A stretch of 64,000 bases of DNA from CAXTPV01 sp964249405 (lineage in GTDB: Bacteria > Pseudomonadota > Alphaproteobacteria > Acetobacterales > Acetobacteraceae), in assembly GCA_964249405.1 (NCBI GenBank), contig CAXUBX010000004.1, positions 1 through 64,000 of the forward strand, written 5' to 3'. This document shows, piece by piece, positions 18,169-27,481 of the stretch (positions within the stretch are counted from its first letter, which is position 1; each line of letters begins with the position of its first letter). A model generated the notes under the pieces. It was not told where the DNA came from. It ran no database searches and saw nothing but the letters and a program-made list of their open reading frames with translations. Position numbers and translations under genes: made by a program.

Positions 18169-18786
18169 TCAGCGCGAGTAGAACTCGACCACCAGGTTGG
18201 GCTCCATCGTGACCGGGTAGGGCACGTCGCCGAATTTCGGCGTCCGGCCGAACGTCCCCTTCATCGTGCGGTGGTCGACCTCGACGTAGTCGGGGACGTC
18301 ACGCTCGGGGCTCTGGGCCGCATCGAGCACCACCGCGAGCTGCTTCGACTTCTCGCGCACTTCGATGACGTCGCCGTCGCGCAACAGGTAGGACGGGATG
18401 TTCACCCGCTTGCCGTTCACCGTGACGTGACCGTGGCTGACGAACTGCCGCGCGGCGAACGGCGTCATCGCGAATTTCATGCGGTAGACCGTCGCATCGA
18501 GCCGGCGCTCGAGCAGCTCGATCAGGTTCTCCGACGTGTCACCGCGACGGCGGACCGCCTCGTCGTAGTACTTGCGGAACTGCTTCTCGCCGATGTTGCC
18601 GTAGTAGCCCTTGAGCTTCTGCTTGGCCATCAGCTGGACCGAGAAGTCGGACGGCTTGCTCTTGCGTCGCTGGCCGTGCTGCCCGGGGCCGTAGTCGCGC
18701 TTGTTGACCGGGCTCTTGGCGCGGCCCCAGAGATTGACCCCGAGACGGCGGTTGATCTTGAACTTGCTCTCGGCGCGCTTGCTCAT
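18169..18786 (-). CDS. rpsD: 30S ribosomal protein S4
   Basis: A primary 16S rRNA-binding protein of the small subunit. The 205-residue product has the typical alphaproteobacterial N-terminus MSKRAESKFKINRRLG, the GPGQHGQRRKSKPSDF segment and an S4 RNA-binding domain (LERRLDATVYRMKFAMT, HGHVTVNGKRVNIPSY). It is a stand-alone rpsD, outside the alpha operon, as usual in this class. A GGAG lies upstream of the ATG. The leader carries a 16-bp palindrome that could form a hairpin in the mRNA. prfC follows after a single base. Confidence 0.98.
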   Translation of the reverse strand: MSKRAESKFKINRRLGVNLWGRAKSPVNKRDYGPGQHGQRRKSKPSDFSVQLMAKQKLKGYYGNIGEKQFRKYYDEAVRRRGDTSENLIELLERRLDATVYRMKFAMTPFAARQFVSHGHVTVNGKRVNIPSYLLRDGDVIEVREKSKQLAVVLDAAQSPERDVPDYVEVDHRTMKGTFGRTPKFGDVPYPVTMEPNLVVEFYSR

Positions 18787-18878
18787 CGCATCTGCTCCTT
18801 GACGGAAGCGCGGCCGTGCTCCACCCCCGTTTGCCGGGGCGCGTCACGCCGCCGCTTGTTGCACCGGTAGTCCCTCGC

Positions 18879-18894
18879 GTCGGCGAACGCCGAC
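18879..18894 (-). promoter_or_regulatory. Palindrome in the rpsD leader
   Basis: GTCGGCGAACGCCGAC is a perfect 16-bp inverted repeat located 93-108 bp upstream of the rpsD start. As RNA it would fold into a six-pair GC-rich hairpin with a GUUC loop. S4 autoregulates its own synthesis in several bacteria through structured leaders, so a role here is possible, but there is no direct evidence. Confidence 0.35.
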
Positions 18895-18989
18895 AGGGCG
18901 GGACGCGCTCGTTGAGCACGCCCACGTTCCCGGCAGTGGCGCGGCTTATGCCGCCCGTGCCCGTCGCCTGTCAACTCGGAGCATGCCCC

Positions 18990-19139
18990 TTGCAGCCGGA
19001 CCGTCGCCCCGATCTCGTCGGCCTCCTGACCCTTCTCGGCCTCGTGGTCCTCGGCGTCGCCTGCTGGTGGCTGGTTCCCTGGTTCATGCACGTGGTCAAG
19101 CACCAGGACTGCATCGGATCCGGCGCGACCAATTGCTGA
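18990..19139 (+). CDS. Small single-pass membrane protein of 49 residues (HQDC...TNC type)
   Basis: A very short gene with a TTG start at 18990, preceded by CGGAG with 8-nt spacing. The product begins with a basic QPDRRPD stretch, crosses the membrane once (LVGLLTLLGLVVLGVACWWL), continues VPWFMHVVKHQDC and ends GSGATNC. The final part, with two cysteines, resembles a family of tiny uncharacterised proteins that I recall from Acetobacteraceae; this is recollection, not a search. An upstream in-frame ATG at 18948 lacks a ribosome-binding site. It lies between rpsD (divergent) and csbD. The cysteine tail would face the periplasm if the basic end stays in the cytosol. Function is unknown. Confidence 0.65.
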   Translation: MQPDRRPDLVGLLTLLGLVVLGVACWWLVPWFMHVVKHQDCIGSGATNC

Positions 19140-19230
19140 GCGGCGGGGCAAGCGGCCGCAACCGTCCGTCACTCGGCGCGTCCTGTTCGTCGTCGGCGTC
19201 TCACGATGCCGCACAGGAGAGGAGGACCCG

Positions 19231-19410
19231 ATGGACAAGGATCGTGTGGACGGTGCCGTTCGCGAGGCCAAGGGGACCGTGAAGGAAGCGGCCGGCAAGG
19301 TGACCGGGAACCGGGGCACCGAGGTCGAAGGCAAGACGGAGAAGACCGCGGGACAGGCCCAGGGCACGGTCGGCAAGGCGAAGGACACCATCCGGAACGC
19401 TGTGCGCTGA
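19231..19410 (+). CDS. CsbD family stress-response protein
   Basis: A 59-residue, highly charged, Gly/Lys/Thr-rich protein beginning MDKDRVDGAVREAKGTVKEA and repeating GxxxGKxT-like units (AAGKVTGNRGTEVEGKTEKTAGQAQGTVGKAKD, quoted in parts), as expected of CsbD-like proteins. These are induced by general stress in many bacteria; the molecular role is unknown. GGAGAGGAGG provides an excellent ribosome-binding site 7 nt before ATG 19231. A perfect hairpin terminator follows 22 bp after the stop, so the gene is probably transcribed alone or with the small gene upstream. Confidence 0.9.
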   Translation: MDKDRVDGAVREAKGTVKEAAGKVTGNRGTEVEGKTEKTAGQAQGTVGKAKDTIRNAVR

Positions 19411-19432
19411 CCCGTCCCGGTGTTATTCCAAC

Positions 19433-19471
19433 CACGATGCCGGCCGGCCCAGACGACCGGCCGGCATCGTG
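19433..19471 (+). terminator. Hairpin terminator after csbD
   Basis: A perfect 15-bp inverted repeat (CACGATGCCGGCCGG ... CCGGCCGGCATCGTG) with a 9-nt loop follows the csbD stop. No T-run follows, which is common for terminators in very GC-rich genomes. It isolates csbD from the glycosidase gene downstream. Confidence 0.75.
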
Positions 19472-19501
19472 CGGCGTCGCTCCTGCAGTGACCATGCTCG
19501 G

Positions 19502-19518
19502 CCCGTGACAATCACGGG
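19502..19518. promoter_or_regulatory. Candidate operator upstream of the GH3 gene
   Basis: CCCGTGACAATCACGGG is a perfect 7-bp inverted repeat with a 3-bp centre, about 87 bp upstream of the glycosidase ATG and outside the csbD terminator. Its size and symmetry suit a dimeric repressor or activator site. No regulator gene is adjacent. Confidence 0.35.
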
Positions 19519-19604
19519 GCTGTGATCGACCGATTGAAGACCGTCCCTTTCCGAGATCCTCGTCCGCCTGTTAGCTGGATGAAAATACATCGGGAGGAAA
19601 CGGA

Positions 19605-22535
19605 ATGGATCGGTTCTCAATGTCACTTCGCGCGCCGAGAAACGCCCGCACGAGTCGGCGTTCGTGGCTTTGGCAAGGTGCCGCGATCCCCGCCCTACTG
19701 GTCGGTCTCGCCCCGTTCGCGCCCGCTCTCGCCCAGAGCGCTGGCGGTCCGGTCGGAAATACCGCCGATTGTCCCTGGCTCGACCAGAGCCTGTCGATTG
19801 CGACTCGCGTCAACATGGTCATGCAGAAGCTCACGGTCGCGGACGAGGTCGCCATCGTCGAGGGCAACGGGTCGAGCGAGCCCTACGTCTTCTACATCGC
19901 TGCCGATCCCGCGATCTGCCTGCCGGCGCTCGGCTACGAGGACGGCCCCGAAGGCGTCGCTGACAGCCTGACAAACGTCACCCAGCTGCCGGCCAGCATC
20001 GCGGTGGCCGCGACGTTCTCGCGCCCCCTGGCGCTGCAGTATGGCGGCGTGATCGGCGCCGAGCAGAGCAGCAAGGGGTCGGCCGCGGATCTCGGCCCGA
20101 CCGTCAACATCGACCGCGACCCGCGCTGGGGCCGCACCTTCGAGAGCCTGTCGGAAGACCCGAAGCTGTCGGCCCAGATTGCCGCCGCCGAGATCGAGGG
20201 GATCCAGGGCCAGGACGTCCAGGCGGAGGTCAAGCACTTCGACGCCTACAACCAGGAAACCAACCGGAACACCCAGGCGGACGACGTGATCGTCACGGAC
20301 CGCGTGCTGCACGAGATCTACGAGCCCTCGTTCGAGCCCGCCATCCGCGATGCCGGATCCGCGGCGCTGATGTGCGCCTACTCCTCGGTGAACGGGTTCT
20401 ACAGCTGCGAGAACCGCTCGCTGCTGACCGGCGTGCTGCGCGACGAGTATAATTTCCGCGGCCTCGTGATGTCCGACTACGGGGCGATCCACAACACCGC
20501 CGCGGCGACCGCCGGCACCGACGACGAACAGCCCGAGAACACCTATTTCGGTGCGCCTCTGCAGGCCGCGGTCACCGGCGGCTCGATCCCGCGCGCCGTG
20601 CTGAACTCGATGGTCGAGCCGATCCTCGCCGAGGCGTTCCGGTTCGGCTTCTTCAACGCCCCGCCGAGCGGCTCGACGACCGCGGTCGCCACCACCCCGG
20701 CCCATGTCGCGTTCGCGACCACGGTGGCCGAGGACGGCACCGTGCTGCTCCGCAACAGCGGGTCGCTGCTGCCTCTGTCGCCGAGCAGCAGCGTCGCCGT
20801 TATCGGCTTCGGGGCCTCGACGCAGGCGGTCACCGGCGGCGGCGGCAGCGCGCACGTCATTCCGCCCTCGCAGGTCACTCCGCTCGCCGGCATCGAGTCC
20901 GCCTCGACCGGGAGCGTCACCTACAACCAGGGCCTGCCGACCGACGCCGAGCTCACCCCGATCCCGGCCGCCGATCTGTCCACGCCGTACAGCCCGACGA
21001 ACTACGGCGGCAGCTACACCGCGACGCTCACGGCGCCGGAAACCGGGACCTACATTCTCGGCTTCACCAATCCCGGCAGCTACAACAACACGACGCTCTC
21101 GATCAACGGCACCGCCCTCATCAACAACCCCGGAACGCCACCGGTCGCGACCTACTCCGCCGCGATCGCGCTGACGGCGGGCCAGACCTACACGCTGACG
21201 CTCGGCGGTGCCGGTCCGAGCAGCAACCTGGCCTGGGCGACGCCGTCCACCATCCAGACCTATCTCACGCCGGCCGTCGCGGCGGCCCAGGCGGCGCAGG
21301 CGGCGGTCGTCGTGGTCGCCGACGACAACGAGAGCGAGGCGGCCGACCGCGCGAGCCTGTCGCTGACGTCGGCGCAGGACGAACTCATCTCGTCGGTGGC
21401 GGCTGCCAATCCGCACACGGTGGTGGTGATCCAGGCGGGCGCACCGGTCACCATGCCGTGGCTCGACAGCGTGTCGTCGGTGCTCGACACCTGGTATCCG
21501 GGCCAGACCGACGGCACGGCGCTCGCGGCGGTCCTCTACGGCAACGCCAACCCGAGCGGACATCTGCCGATCACCTTCCCGGCCAGCCTCGCCGACGTTC
21601 CCGCCTCGACGCCGGCGCAGTTCCCCGGAACGAACAACACGGTCCAGTATTCCGAGGGCCTGCTGGTCGGCTATCGCTGGTACGACGCGCAGGGGATCAC
21701 GCCGCTGTTCCCGTTCGGCTTCGGCCTCTCCTACACGCATTTCAGCTATAGCAACCTGCAGCTCGACAACAGCACGATCACCGGCGTGACGCCGGTCAAG
21801 GTGAGCGCCACCGTGACCAACACCGGCACCGTCGCCGGCAGCGACGTCGCCCAGCTCTACTTGGCGCTGCCCGCATCGACCGGCGAGCCGCCGCGCAAGC
21901 TCGTCGATTTCCACCGGGTGACGCTCTCGCCCGGACAGTCGGAAACGGTGCAGTTCACCATCCAGCCGAGCGACGCCTGGGTGTGGGACGGCCGGTCGTG
22001 GAACGAGCCGACGGGCACCTTCACCGCCGCGGTCGGCGACAGCTCGGCGGAAAGCGACCTGCCCCTCGTCGGGAGCTTCTCGCTCAGCCAGTCGATCGGC
22101 AACCGGCACGTGACGGTCGCCGCCCCGCGCTCCTTCACCCCCGGCACCAGCAGCGTCGTCAACGTGACGCTGACCGCCGGCGGCAACGAGACGGTGTCGG
22201 CGATCCGCCTTGCCCTCAAGGCACCGGGCGGCTGGAAGGTCACGCCACTCGCGACGGCCACGCGGAGCGATGTCCTGCCGGGCGACGCGATCACCATCCC
22301 GTTCGCGGTGACGCCGCCGACGGGCGCGGTCGAGCAGAACGTGACGCTCTACGGGATTGCCAACTTCTCGCCTGGCCTCTGCGCCGGAAACGCCCTCAGC
22401 GCGGCGATGGACAACTCGCAGAACGCCAACCCGAGCGTCCTCTACCAGCTGGCCTCCCAGACCACCGACACCAGCCCCGATCCGTGCCTCCCGGTCACCC
22501 GGAATGGCGGTGTGAGGGCACGCCTGACGCGCTGA
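19605..22535 (+). CDS. Secreted glycoside hydrolase family 3 (beta-glucosidase/xylosidase-like) with PA14 and NEW3-like modules
   Basis: A 976-residue exported enzyme predicted to cleave terminal beta-linked sugars from oligosaccharides. A signal peptide ends near PALAQS (residue 44). The GH3 TIM barrel carries DPRWGRTFES and KHFDAYNQ (Lys210-His211), and the nucleophile is Asp291 in GLVMSDYGAIH. The GH3 C-terminal sandwich is interrupted by a PA14-like insert (GGSYTATLTAPETGTYILGF to about residue 550) and resumes with VVVVADDNESEAADR. An Fn3-like domain follows (YSNLQLDNS, VAQLYLALP). The last 130 residues resemble an NPCBM-associated NEW3 domain (GGWKVTPL, PGDAITIPFAVT). GGGAGGAAA precedes the ATG. 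A palindrome lies upstream and a strong terminator follows. The exact substrate is not readable. Confidence 0.9.
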   Translation: MDRFSMSLRAPRNARTSRRSWLWQGAAIPALLVGLAPFAPALAQSAGGPVGNTADCPWLDQSLSIATRVNMVMQKLTVADEVAIVEGNGSSEPYVFYIAADPAICLPALGYEDGPEGVADSLTNVTQLPASIAVAATFSRPLALQYGGVIGAEQSSKGSAADLGPTVNIDRDPRWGRTFESLSEDPKLSAQIAAAEIEGIQGQDVQAEVKHFDAYNQETNRNTQADDVIVTDRVLHEIYEPSFEPAIRDAGSAALMCAYSSVNGFYSCENRSLLTGVLRDEYNFRGLVMSDYGAIHNTAAATAGTDDEQPENTYFGAPLQAAVTGGSIPRAVLNSMVEPILAEAFRFGFFNAPPSGSTTAVATTPAHVAFATTVAEDGTVLLRNSGSLLPLSPSSSVAVIGFGASTQAVTGGGGSAHVIPPSQVTPLAGIESASTGSVTYNQGLPTDAELTPIPAADLSTPYSPTNYGGSYTATLTAPETGTYILGFTNPGSYNNTTLSINGTALINNPGTPPVATYSAAIALTAGQTYTLTLGGAGPSSNLAWATPSTIQTYLTPAVAAAQAAQAAVVVVADDNESEAADRASLSLTSAQDELISSVAAANPHTVVVIQAGAPVTMPWLDSVSSVLDTWYPGQTDGTALAAVLYGNANPSGHLPITFPASLADVPASTPAQFPGTNNTVQYSEGLLVGYRWYDAQGITPLFPFGFGLSYTHFSYSNLQLDNSTITGVTPVKVSATVTNTGTVAGSDVAQLYLALPASTGEPPRKLVDFHRVTLSPGQSETVQFTIQPSDAWVWDGRSWNEPTGTFTAAVGDSSAESDLPLVGSFSLSQSIGNRHVTVAAPRSFTPGTSSVVNVTLTAGGNETVSAIRLALKAPGGWKVTPLATATRSDVLPGDAITIPFAVTPPTGAVEQNVTLYGIANFSPGLCAGNALSAAMDNSQNANPSVLYQLASQTTDTSPDPCLPVTRNGGVRARLTR

Positions 22536-22560
22536 CCGGGCGAAGTTCCGCACGACCCGG

Positions 22561-22593
22561 AGCCCCGCCATGGCAACATGGCGGGGCTTTCTT
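22561..22593 (+). terminator. Rho-independent terminator after the GH3 gene
   Basis: A perfect 12-bp stem (AGCCCCGCCATG / CATGGCGGGGCT) with a GCAA tetraloop is followed by TTCTT. This is the most canonical terminator in the window. The stem is symmetric, so it may also stop transcription from the convergent methyltransferase gene. Confidence 0.88.
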
Positions 22594-22648
22594 CATTCCG
22601 ACCGGACCTCGTCCAGCACGATCGGCAGCCCGACCCCGGAGTCCGCCA

Positions 22649-23434
22649 TCACGTCTCGTCGCGTCCGCGTTCGCGACGTCCGAGCGCGAGCTCGGTCACC
22701 ACGCCGTGGAGGGTGCGAAGCTCCTGTTCGGTCACCTCGCCGCGTTCGAAGAGGTGGCGGAGGTTGCGCACCATGCCGGGACGCTTCGGCAGATTGCGGA
22801 GGAAGCCGCAGGCGTCGAGCTCGCTCGTGAGGTGGCCGAGGAAGCGCTCGAGCTCGCCCTTCGTCGCGACCCGCGTCTCGTTGGTCATCAGCGCGCGCGA
22901 CGGCGTCCGATCCGCCGCCATCCACCACTCGTAGGCGGCGATCAGCACCGCCTGGGCGAGATTGAGCGACATGAAGGCGGGGTCGAGCGGAAACCGGACC
23001 AGTGCGTCCGCGCGCGCCATGTCGTCGTTGTCGAGACCGGCGCGCTCCGGCCCGAACAGGACCCCGGTGCGAAGACCCCTCGCCCGCACGGCGCGCCATT
23101 CCGCGGCGGCACCGCGCGCGGTGAGCACGGGCTTGACGACGTGCCGCGGCCGGGGGCAGGTCGCATAGACGTGGTGGAGGTCGGCCACTGCCTCGTCCAC
23201 CGTCCCGTGCACCGTCAGCGCGTCGAGGATCCGGTCCGCGCCCGAGGCGGTCCGCCAGGCACGCTCCTGCGGCCAGCCGTCGCGTGGCGCGACGAGTCGC
23301 AGATGGAACAGCCCGCCATTGGCCATCGCGCGGGCCGCAGCACCGATGTTGTCGGCGAGCTGCGGCCGGACCAGGATCACGACCGGACTGCCCTCGACCG
23401 CTTCGAGCGCCGCCCCGTTCCCCCGCCCTGTCAC
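22649..23434 (-). CDS. TrmJ-like tRNA/rRNA 2'-O-methyltransferase (SPOUT family)
   Basis: A 261-residue RNA methyltransferase. The SPOUT SAM-binding knot is visible as PVVILVRPQLADNIGAAARAMAN near the N-terminus (motif 1), GVLFGPERAGLDNDDM (motif 2) and PLDPAFMSLNLAQAVLIAAYE (motif 3). In TrmJ these bind SAM and methylate the ribose at tRNA position 32. The C-terminal helical extension (ELERFLGHLTSELDACGFL, FERGEVTEQELRTLHGVV) also fits TrmJ. The GTG at 23434 is the most likely start, just before the first motif. It is divergent from the GNAT-ASCH gene with only 39 bp between, so their promoters must overlap. Confidence 0.9.
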   Translation of the reverse strand: MTGRGNGAALEAVEGSPVVILVRPQLADNIGAAARAMANGGLFHLRLVAPRDGWPQERAWRTASGADRILDALTVHGTVDEAVADLHHVYATCPRPRHVVKPVLTARGAAAEWRAVRARGLRTGVLFGPERAGLDNDDMARADALVRFPLDPAFMSLNLAQAVLIAAYEWWMAADRTPSRALMTNETRVATKGELERFLGHLTSELDACGFLRNLPKRPGMVRNLRHLFERGEVTEQELRTLHGVVTELALGRRERGRDET

Positions 23435-23473
23435 TGGCCGCCCCGACCTGATCCGGCTGTCACGAGAACACCC

Positions 23474-24481
23474 ATGCTGACATTGCTTCCCGACCAGTCC
23501 GGCCGCATCGCCGTGAGGCCGGTCCGTCGCGCCGACCGCGACGCGCTGATCGCGGCGAACCGCGCGAGCCGTGACTACCACGCCCCGTGGCTCGCGCCAT
23601 TCACCGACACGGTCGGGTTCGAGACATGGTTCGCGCGGCGGATCGCCGGCGCGAACGTCGGGTTCGTCGCGCACGAGACGGCGACGGGAGCGCTGGTCGG
23701 CACGGTGTCGCTGACCGAGATCGTGCTGGGCCCGCTCCGGGGCGCCTATCTCGGCTACGCCGGCGACGTCCGCGCCGCCGGACGCGGCCTGATGACGGAG
23801 GCGGTGCGCGCGGCGATCCGTAACGGCTTTGCCGAGCTCGGCCTCCATCGCATCGAGGCGAACATCCAGCCCGCGAACGCGCGCTCGATCGCCCTCGTCC
23901 GCCGCCTCGGCTTCCGCCAGGAAGGCTTCTCGACGGAGTACCTCCATATCGACGGCGACTGGCGAGACTGCGGGCGCTGGGCGCTGCTCGACTGCGAGCT
24001 CGACCAAGCCCCGGGCCAGGCGGGGCCCGCGTCGACTTCGATGATCGAGGCGTTCTGGGCGCGGTTCCGCGAAGCGACCGGCCTCGGCGCCGCCGAGGCG
24101 GACCGGATCATCGCCTTCGGCGCCGGTCGGGCGATGCAGGACGAGCTCGCCGAACTTGTTCGCCGGCGCCGGAAGCGCGCGACCGCCGCGCTTCGTCGCG
24201 AACACGGGCCGGGCGCCGGGGTCCTGCCCGCCCCAGGCGATCTCTCGATCGTCCTCGACGGCGCCGGCACGCCCGTCTCGGTGATCCGGACGAGCGAGGT
24301 CCGGGTCGGACCGCTCGGCTCGGTCGACGACGCCTTCGCCTGGGACGAGGGCGAGGGGGATCGGACGCGGACCTCCTGGCTCGACCAGCATCGGGGGTTC
24401 TTCGAGAGCGTCGGTCTGCCGGTCGACGACGTCACGGAGACGGTGTTCGAGCGCTTCTCGGTCCTCTGGCCGGACCTCTAG
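23474..24481 (+). CDS. Two-domain protein: GNAT acetyltransferase fused to an ASCH (YhfF-like) domain
   Basis: A single 335-residue open frame. Residues 1-180 form a RimJ/RimL-type GNAT domain (IAVRPVRRADRDALIAANRASRDY; acetyl-CoA loop VRAAGRGLMTEAVRAAI; LHRIEANIQPANARSIALVRRLGF), which would N-acetylate a protein or small amine. Residues 190-335 form an ASCH domain of the YhfF kind (FGAGRAMQDELAELVRRRRKRAT; PGDLSIVLDGAGTPVSVIRTSEV; EGEGDRTRTSWLDQHRGFF), a PUA-like fold thought to bind RNA. An internal ATG at the join (MIEAFWARF) could make the ASCH part separately. The stop TAG is the first base of a repeat element. A fused pair is unusual. Confidence 0.82.
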   Translation: MLTLLPDQSGRIAVRPVRRADRDALIAANRASRDYHAPWLAPFTDTVGFETWFARRIAGANVGFVAHETATGALVGTVSLTEIVLGPLRGAYLGYAGDVRAAGRGLMTEAVRAAIRNGFAELGLHRIEANIQPANARSIALVRRLGFRQEGFSTEYLHIDGDWRDCGRWALLDCELDQAPGQAGPASTSMIEAFWARFREATGLGAAEADRIIAFGAGRAMQDELAELVRRRRKRATAALRREHGPGAGVLPAPGDLSIVLDGAGTPVSVIRTSEVRVGPLGSVDDAFAWDEGEGDRTRTSWLDQHRGFFESVGLPVDDVTETVFERFSVLWPDL

Positions 24482-24623
24482 ACGCGGGGCTTCACCCCGC
24501 ACCCCACCAGGCGCTGGGCGCCTGGACCCCCAGACAGGTTCATTGATTGCGGGTCTGGGCGCGCCGCGCCCAGCGGAGTTCGAGGCGGAGCCTCGAGGTC
24601 TTCTGTAGCTTTTCAGCAGCCTG
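24481..24623 (+). repeat. Dispersed hairpin-rich repeat, copy A
   Basis: A 143-bp element filling most of the gap between the convergent GNAT-ASCH and cysS genes. It contains hairpins GCGGGG/CCCCGC (24484-24500), CCAGGCG/CGCCTGG (24507-24525), CTGGGCGC/GCGCCCAG (24555-24573) and TCGAGGC/GCCTCGA (24580-24596), and ends TTTTCAGCAGCCTG. A near-identical inverted copy lies at 29759-29896. It starts on the last base of a stop codon and probably ends transcription from both sides. Confidence 0.88.
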
Positions 24624-24633
24624 TTCGCGTCAC

Positions 24634-26003
<1,370 letters not shown>

Positions 26004-26013
<10 letters not shown>

Positions 26014-27269
26014 TCGCCCGCCCGCATCACCGGCACCGCCCCGCCGTCCGCCCCGATGCCGTCGATATCGATCTCGTCCGAGCCGATCATCCAGTCGATA
26101 TGGATCAGGCTCTCGTTCGCACCACGCCGCGCGAGCTCCTCCTTGCTCATCGACGTGCCGCCCTCGATCGCGGTCGAATACGCCTGGCCGAGCGCGATAT
26201 GGCTCGACGCATTCTCATCGAACAGCGTGTTGCGGAACAGCAGACCGCTCTGCGAGATCGGCGAGGAATGCGGCACCAGCGCCACCTCGCCGAGGCGGGA
26301 CGCACCGTCGTCGGTCGACAGCACCTTCTTCAGCACCGCCTCGCCGCTGCGCGCGGACGCGTCGACGATGCGTCCACCCTCGAAGCGGACGGCGATGTCC
26401 TCGATCAGCGTGCCGGTGTAGGACAGCGGCTTCGTCGCCCGGACATGGCCTTCCACCCGCCGGCAATCGGGGGTGGTGAACACCTCCTCGGTCGGAATGT
26501 TCGGATTGCAGGTGATGCCGCTTCCGCTGGTCTTGGCGCCGCCGAGCCAGGTGTGGCCATCGGCGAGGCCGATCGTGAGATCGGTGCCCGGTCCGGTGTA
26601 GCGCAGAGCCGAGAAATGTCGTGCGTTCAGCATCGCCGTCCGCGCACGCAACGCCGCGTTGTGCTTCGCCCAGTCGGCGACGGGATCCTCGCCGTCGAGC
26701 CTCGAGGCCTTGAAGATCGCATCCCACAGCTTCGACACCGCCTCGTCCTCGGGGATGCCGGGGAAGACGAGCCGGGCCCAGCCCGGGGTCGCGGCCGCGA
26801 CGATCGACCAGTTGGTGCGGAAATTGACGATCTCCTCCATCGCCGGCTTGCCGGCGCGCGACATCGCGCGGGCACTCCGGGCGACCTTGTCGGGATCCTC
26901 GCTCGCGAGCAGGGCCGGATCCTCGCCGGCGATCGCGAGGCGGGCGGCACCCTCCCGGTAGGCTCGCGCGATGCCCTCCTGGGCCCAGTCATTGGCGATG
27001 TCGAACGCCTCGTCGGGCGCGTGGCGGAAGCGCGCGAGCTTCGCGACGTCGTCGCTGAATACCGTCGAGACCAGGGTCGAACCCGCCCTGTAGGCGTGCT
27101 CGGTGATCCGGCGGACCAGCGGGATCGCTTCCAGCGGAGCCGCGATCAGGAGTTGCTGGCCGCGCTGCAGTCCAAGCCCGACATGGACCGCGACCGAAGC
27201 GAGCCGGTCGATCCTCGCGGCAAGCGCGGACGGTACGGCGGTCAATCCGGCGACCGACATCTCGTTCAT
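26004..27269 (-). CDS. Aminopeptidase, peptidase family M29 (AmpS/AmpII/PepT-thermophilic type)
   Basis: A 421-residue cytosolic metallo-aminopeptidase. Family M29 marks are visible: GLGLQRGQQLLIAAPLEAIPLVR near the N-terminus, the TDLTIGLADGHTWLGG segment, CNPNIPTEEVFTTPD with a metal-ligand Glu, EVALVPHSSPISQSGLLFRNTLFDENASSHIALGQAY (quoted from the conserved NTLFDENxxxHxAxGxxY signature) and the final IHIDWMIGSDEIDIDG. The ATG at 27269 has AAAGGA upstream. Its stop overlaps the cysS start by 10 bp. It may recycle peptides, but nothing in the context narrows the substrate. Confidence 0.93.
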
Positions 27270-27433
27270 GGGGCATCGTCCTTTCCGTGGCGGCGTTGGC
27301 GGCTTGCGTGCGGCGGCGTCGAGCCCCGTCATACACAGGAAGCGACGGCGCTCGCCACCCATCCTCCGACCGCGGCGGGACGCGGCGATTTCGGCGGCGC
27401 GTGATCGGACGAGCACACCCTGACCAAGCCCCG

Positions 27434-27463
27434 TTGACCCACCCGCTCCGGGATCGATATATC
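27434..27463 (+). promoter_or_regulatory. Predicted promoter of the TonB receptor gene
   Basis: TTGACC (27434-27439) and TATATC (27458-27463), 18 bp apart, make a good housekeeping-type -35/-10 pair in a genome where AT-rich hexamers are rare. Transcription would begin near 27470, leaving a very short leader. The -10 is embedded in a palindrome. Confidence 0.55.
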
Positions 27464-27481
27464 GATGCGGATATATCGATG
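27453..27481. promoter_or_regulatory. Candidate operator: palindrome and direct repeat at the TonB receptor promoter
   Basis: ATCGATATATCGAT (27453-27466) is a perfect 14-bp palindrome covering the predicted -10. The 12-mer GATATATCGATG occurs at 27456-27467 and again at 27470-27481, offset by 14 bp, and the second copy contains the first possible start codon. A protein binding here would block initiation, as expected for metal- or substrate-controlled receptors. It does not closely match a classical Fur box. Confidence 0.5.

Noticed and set aside
19695..22571. 958-codon open frame antisense to the GH3 gene
   Set aside because: Runs opposite a complete secreted glycosidase; the translation is Arg/Gly/Asp-rich and has no recognisable motif or ribosome-binding site.
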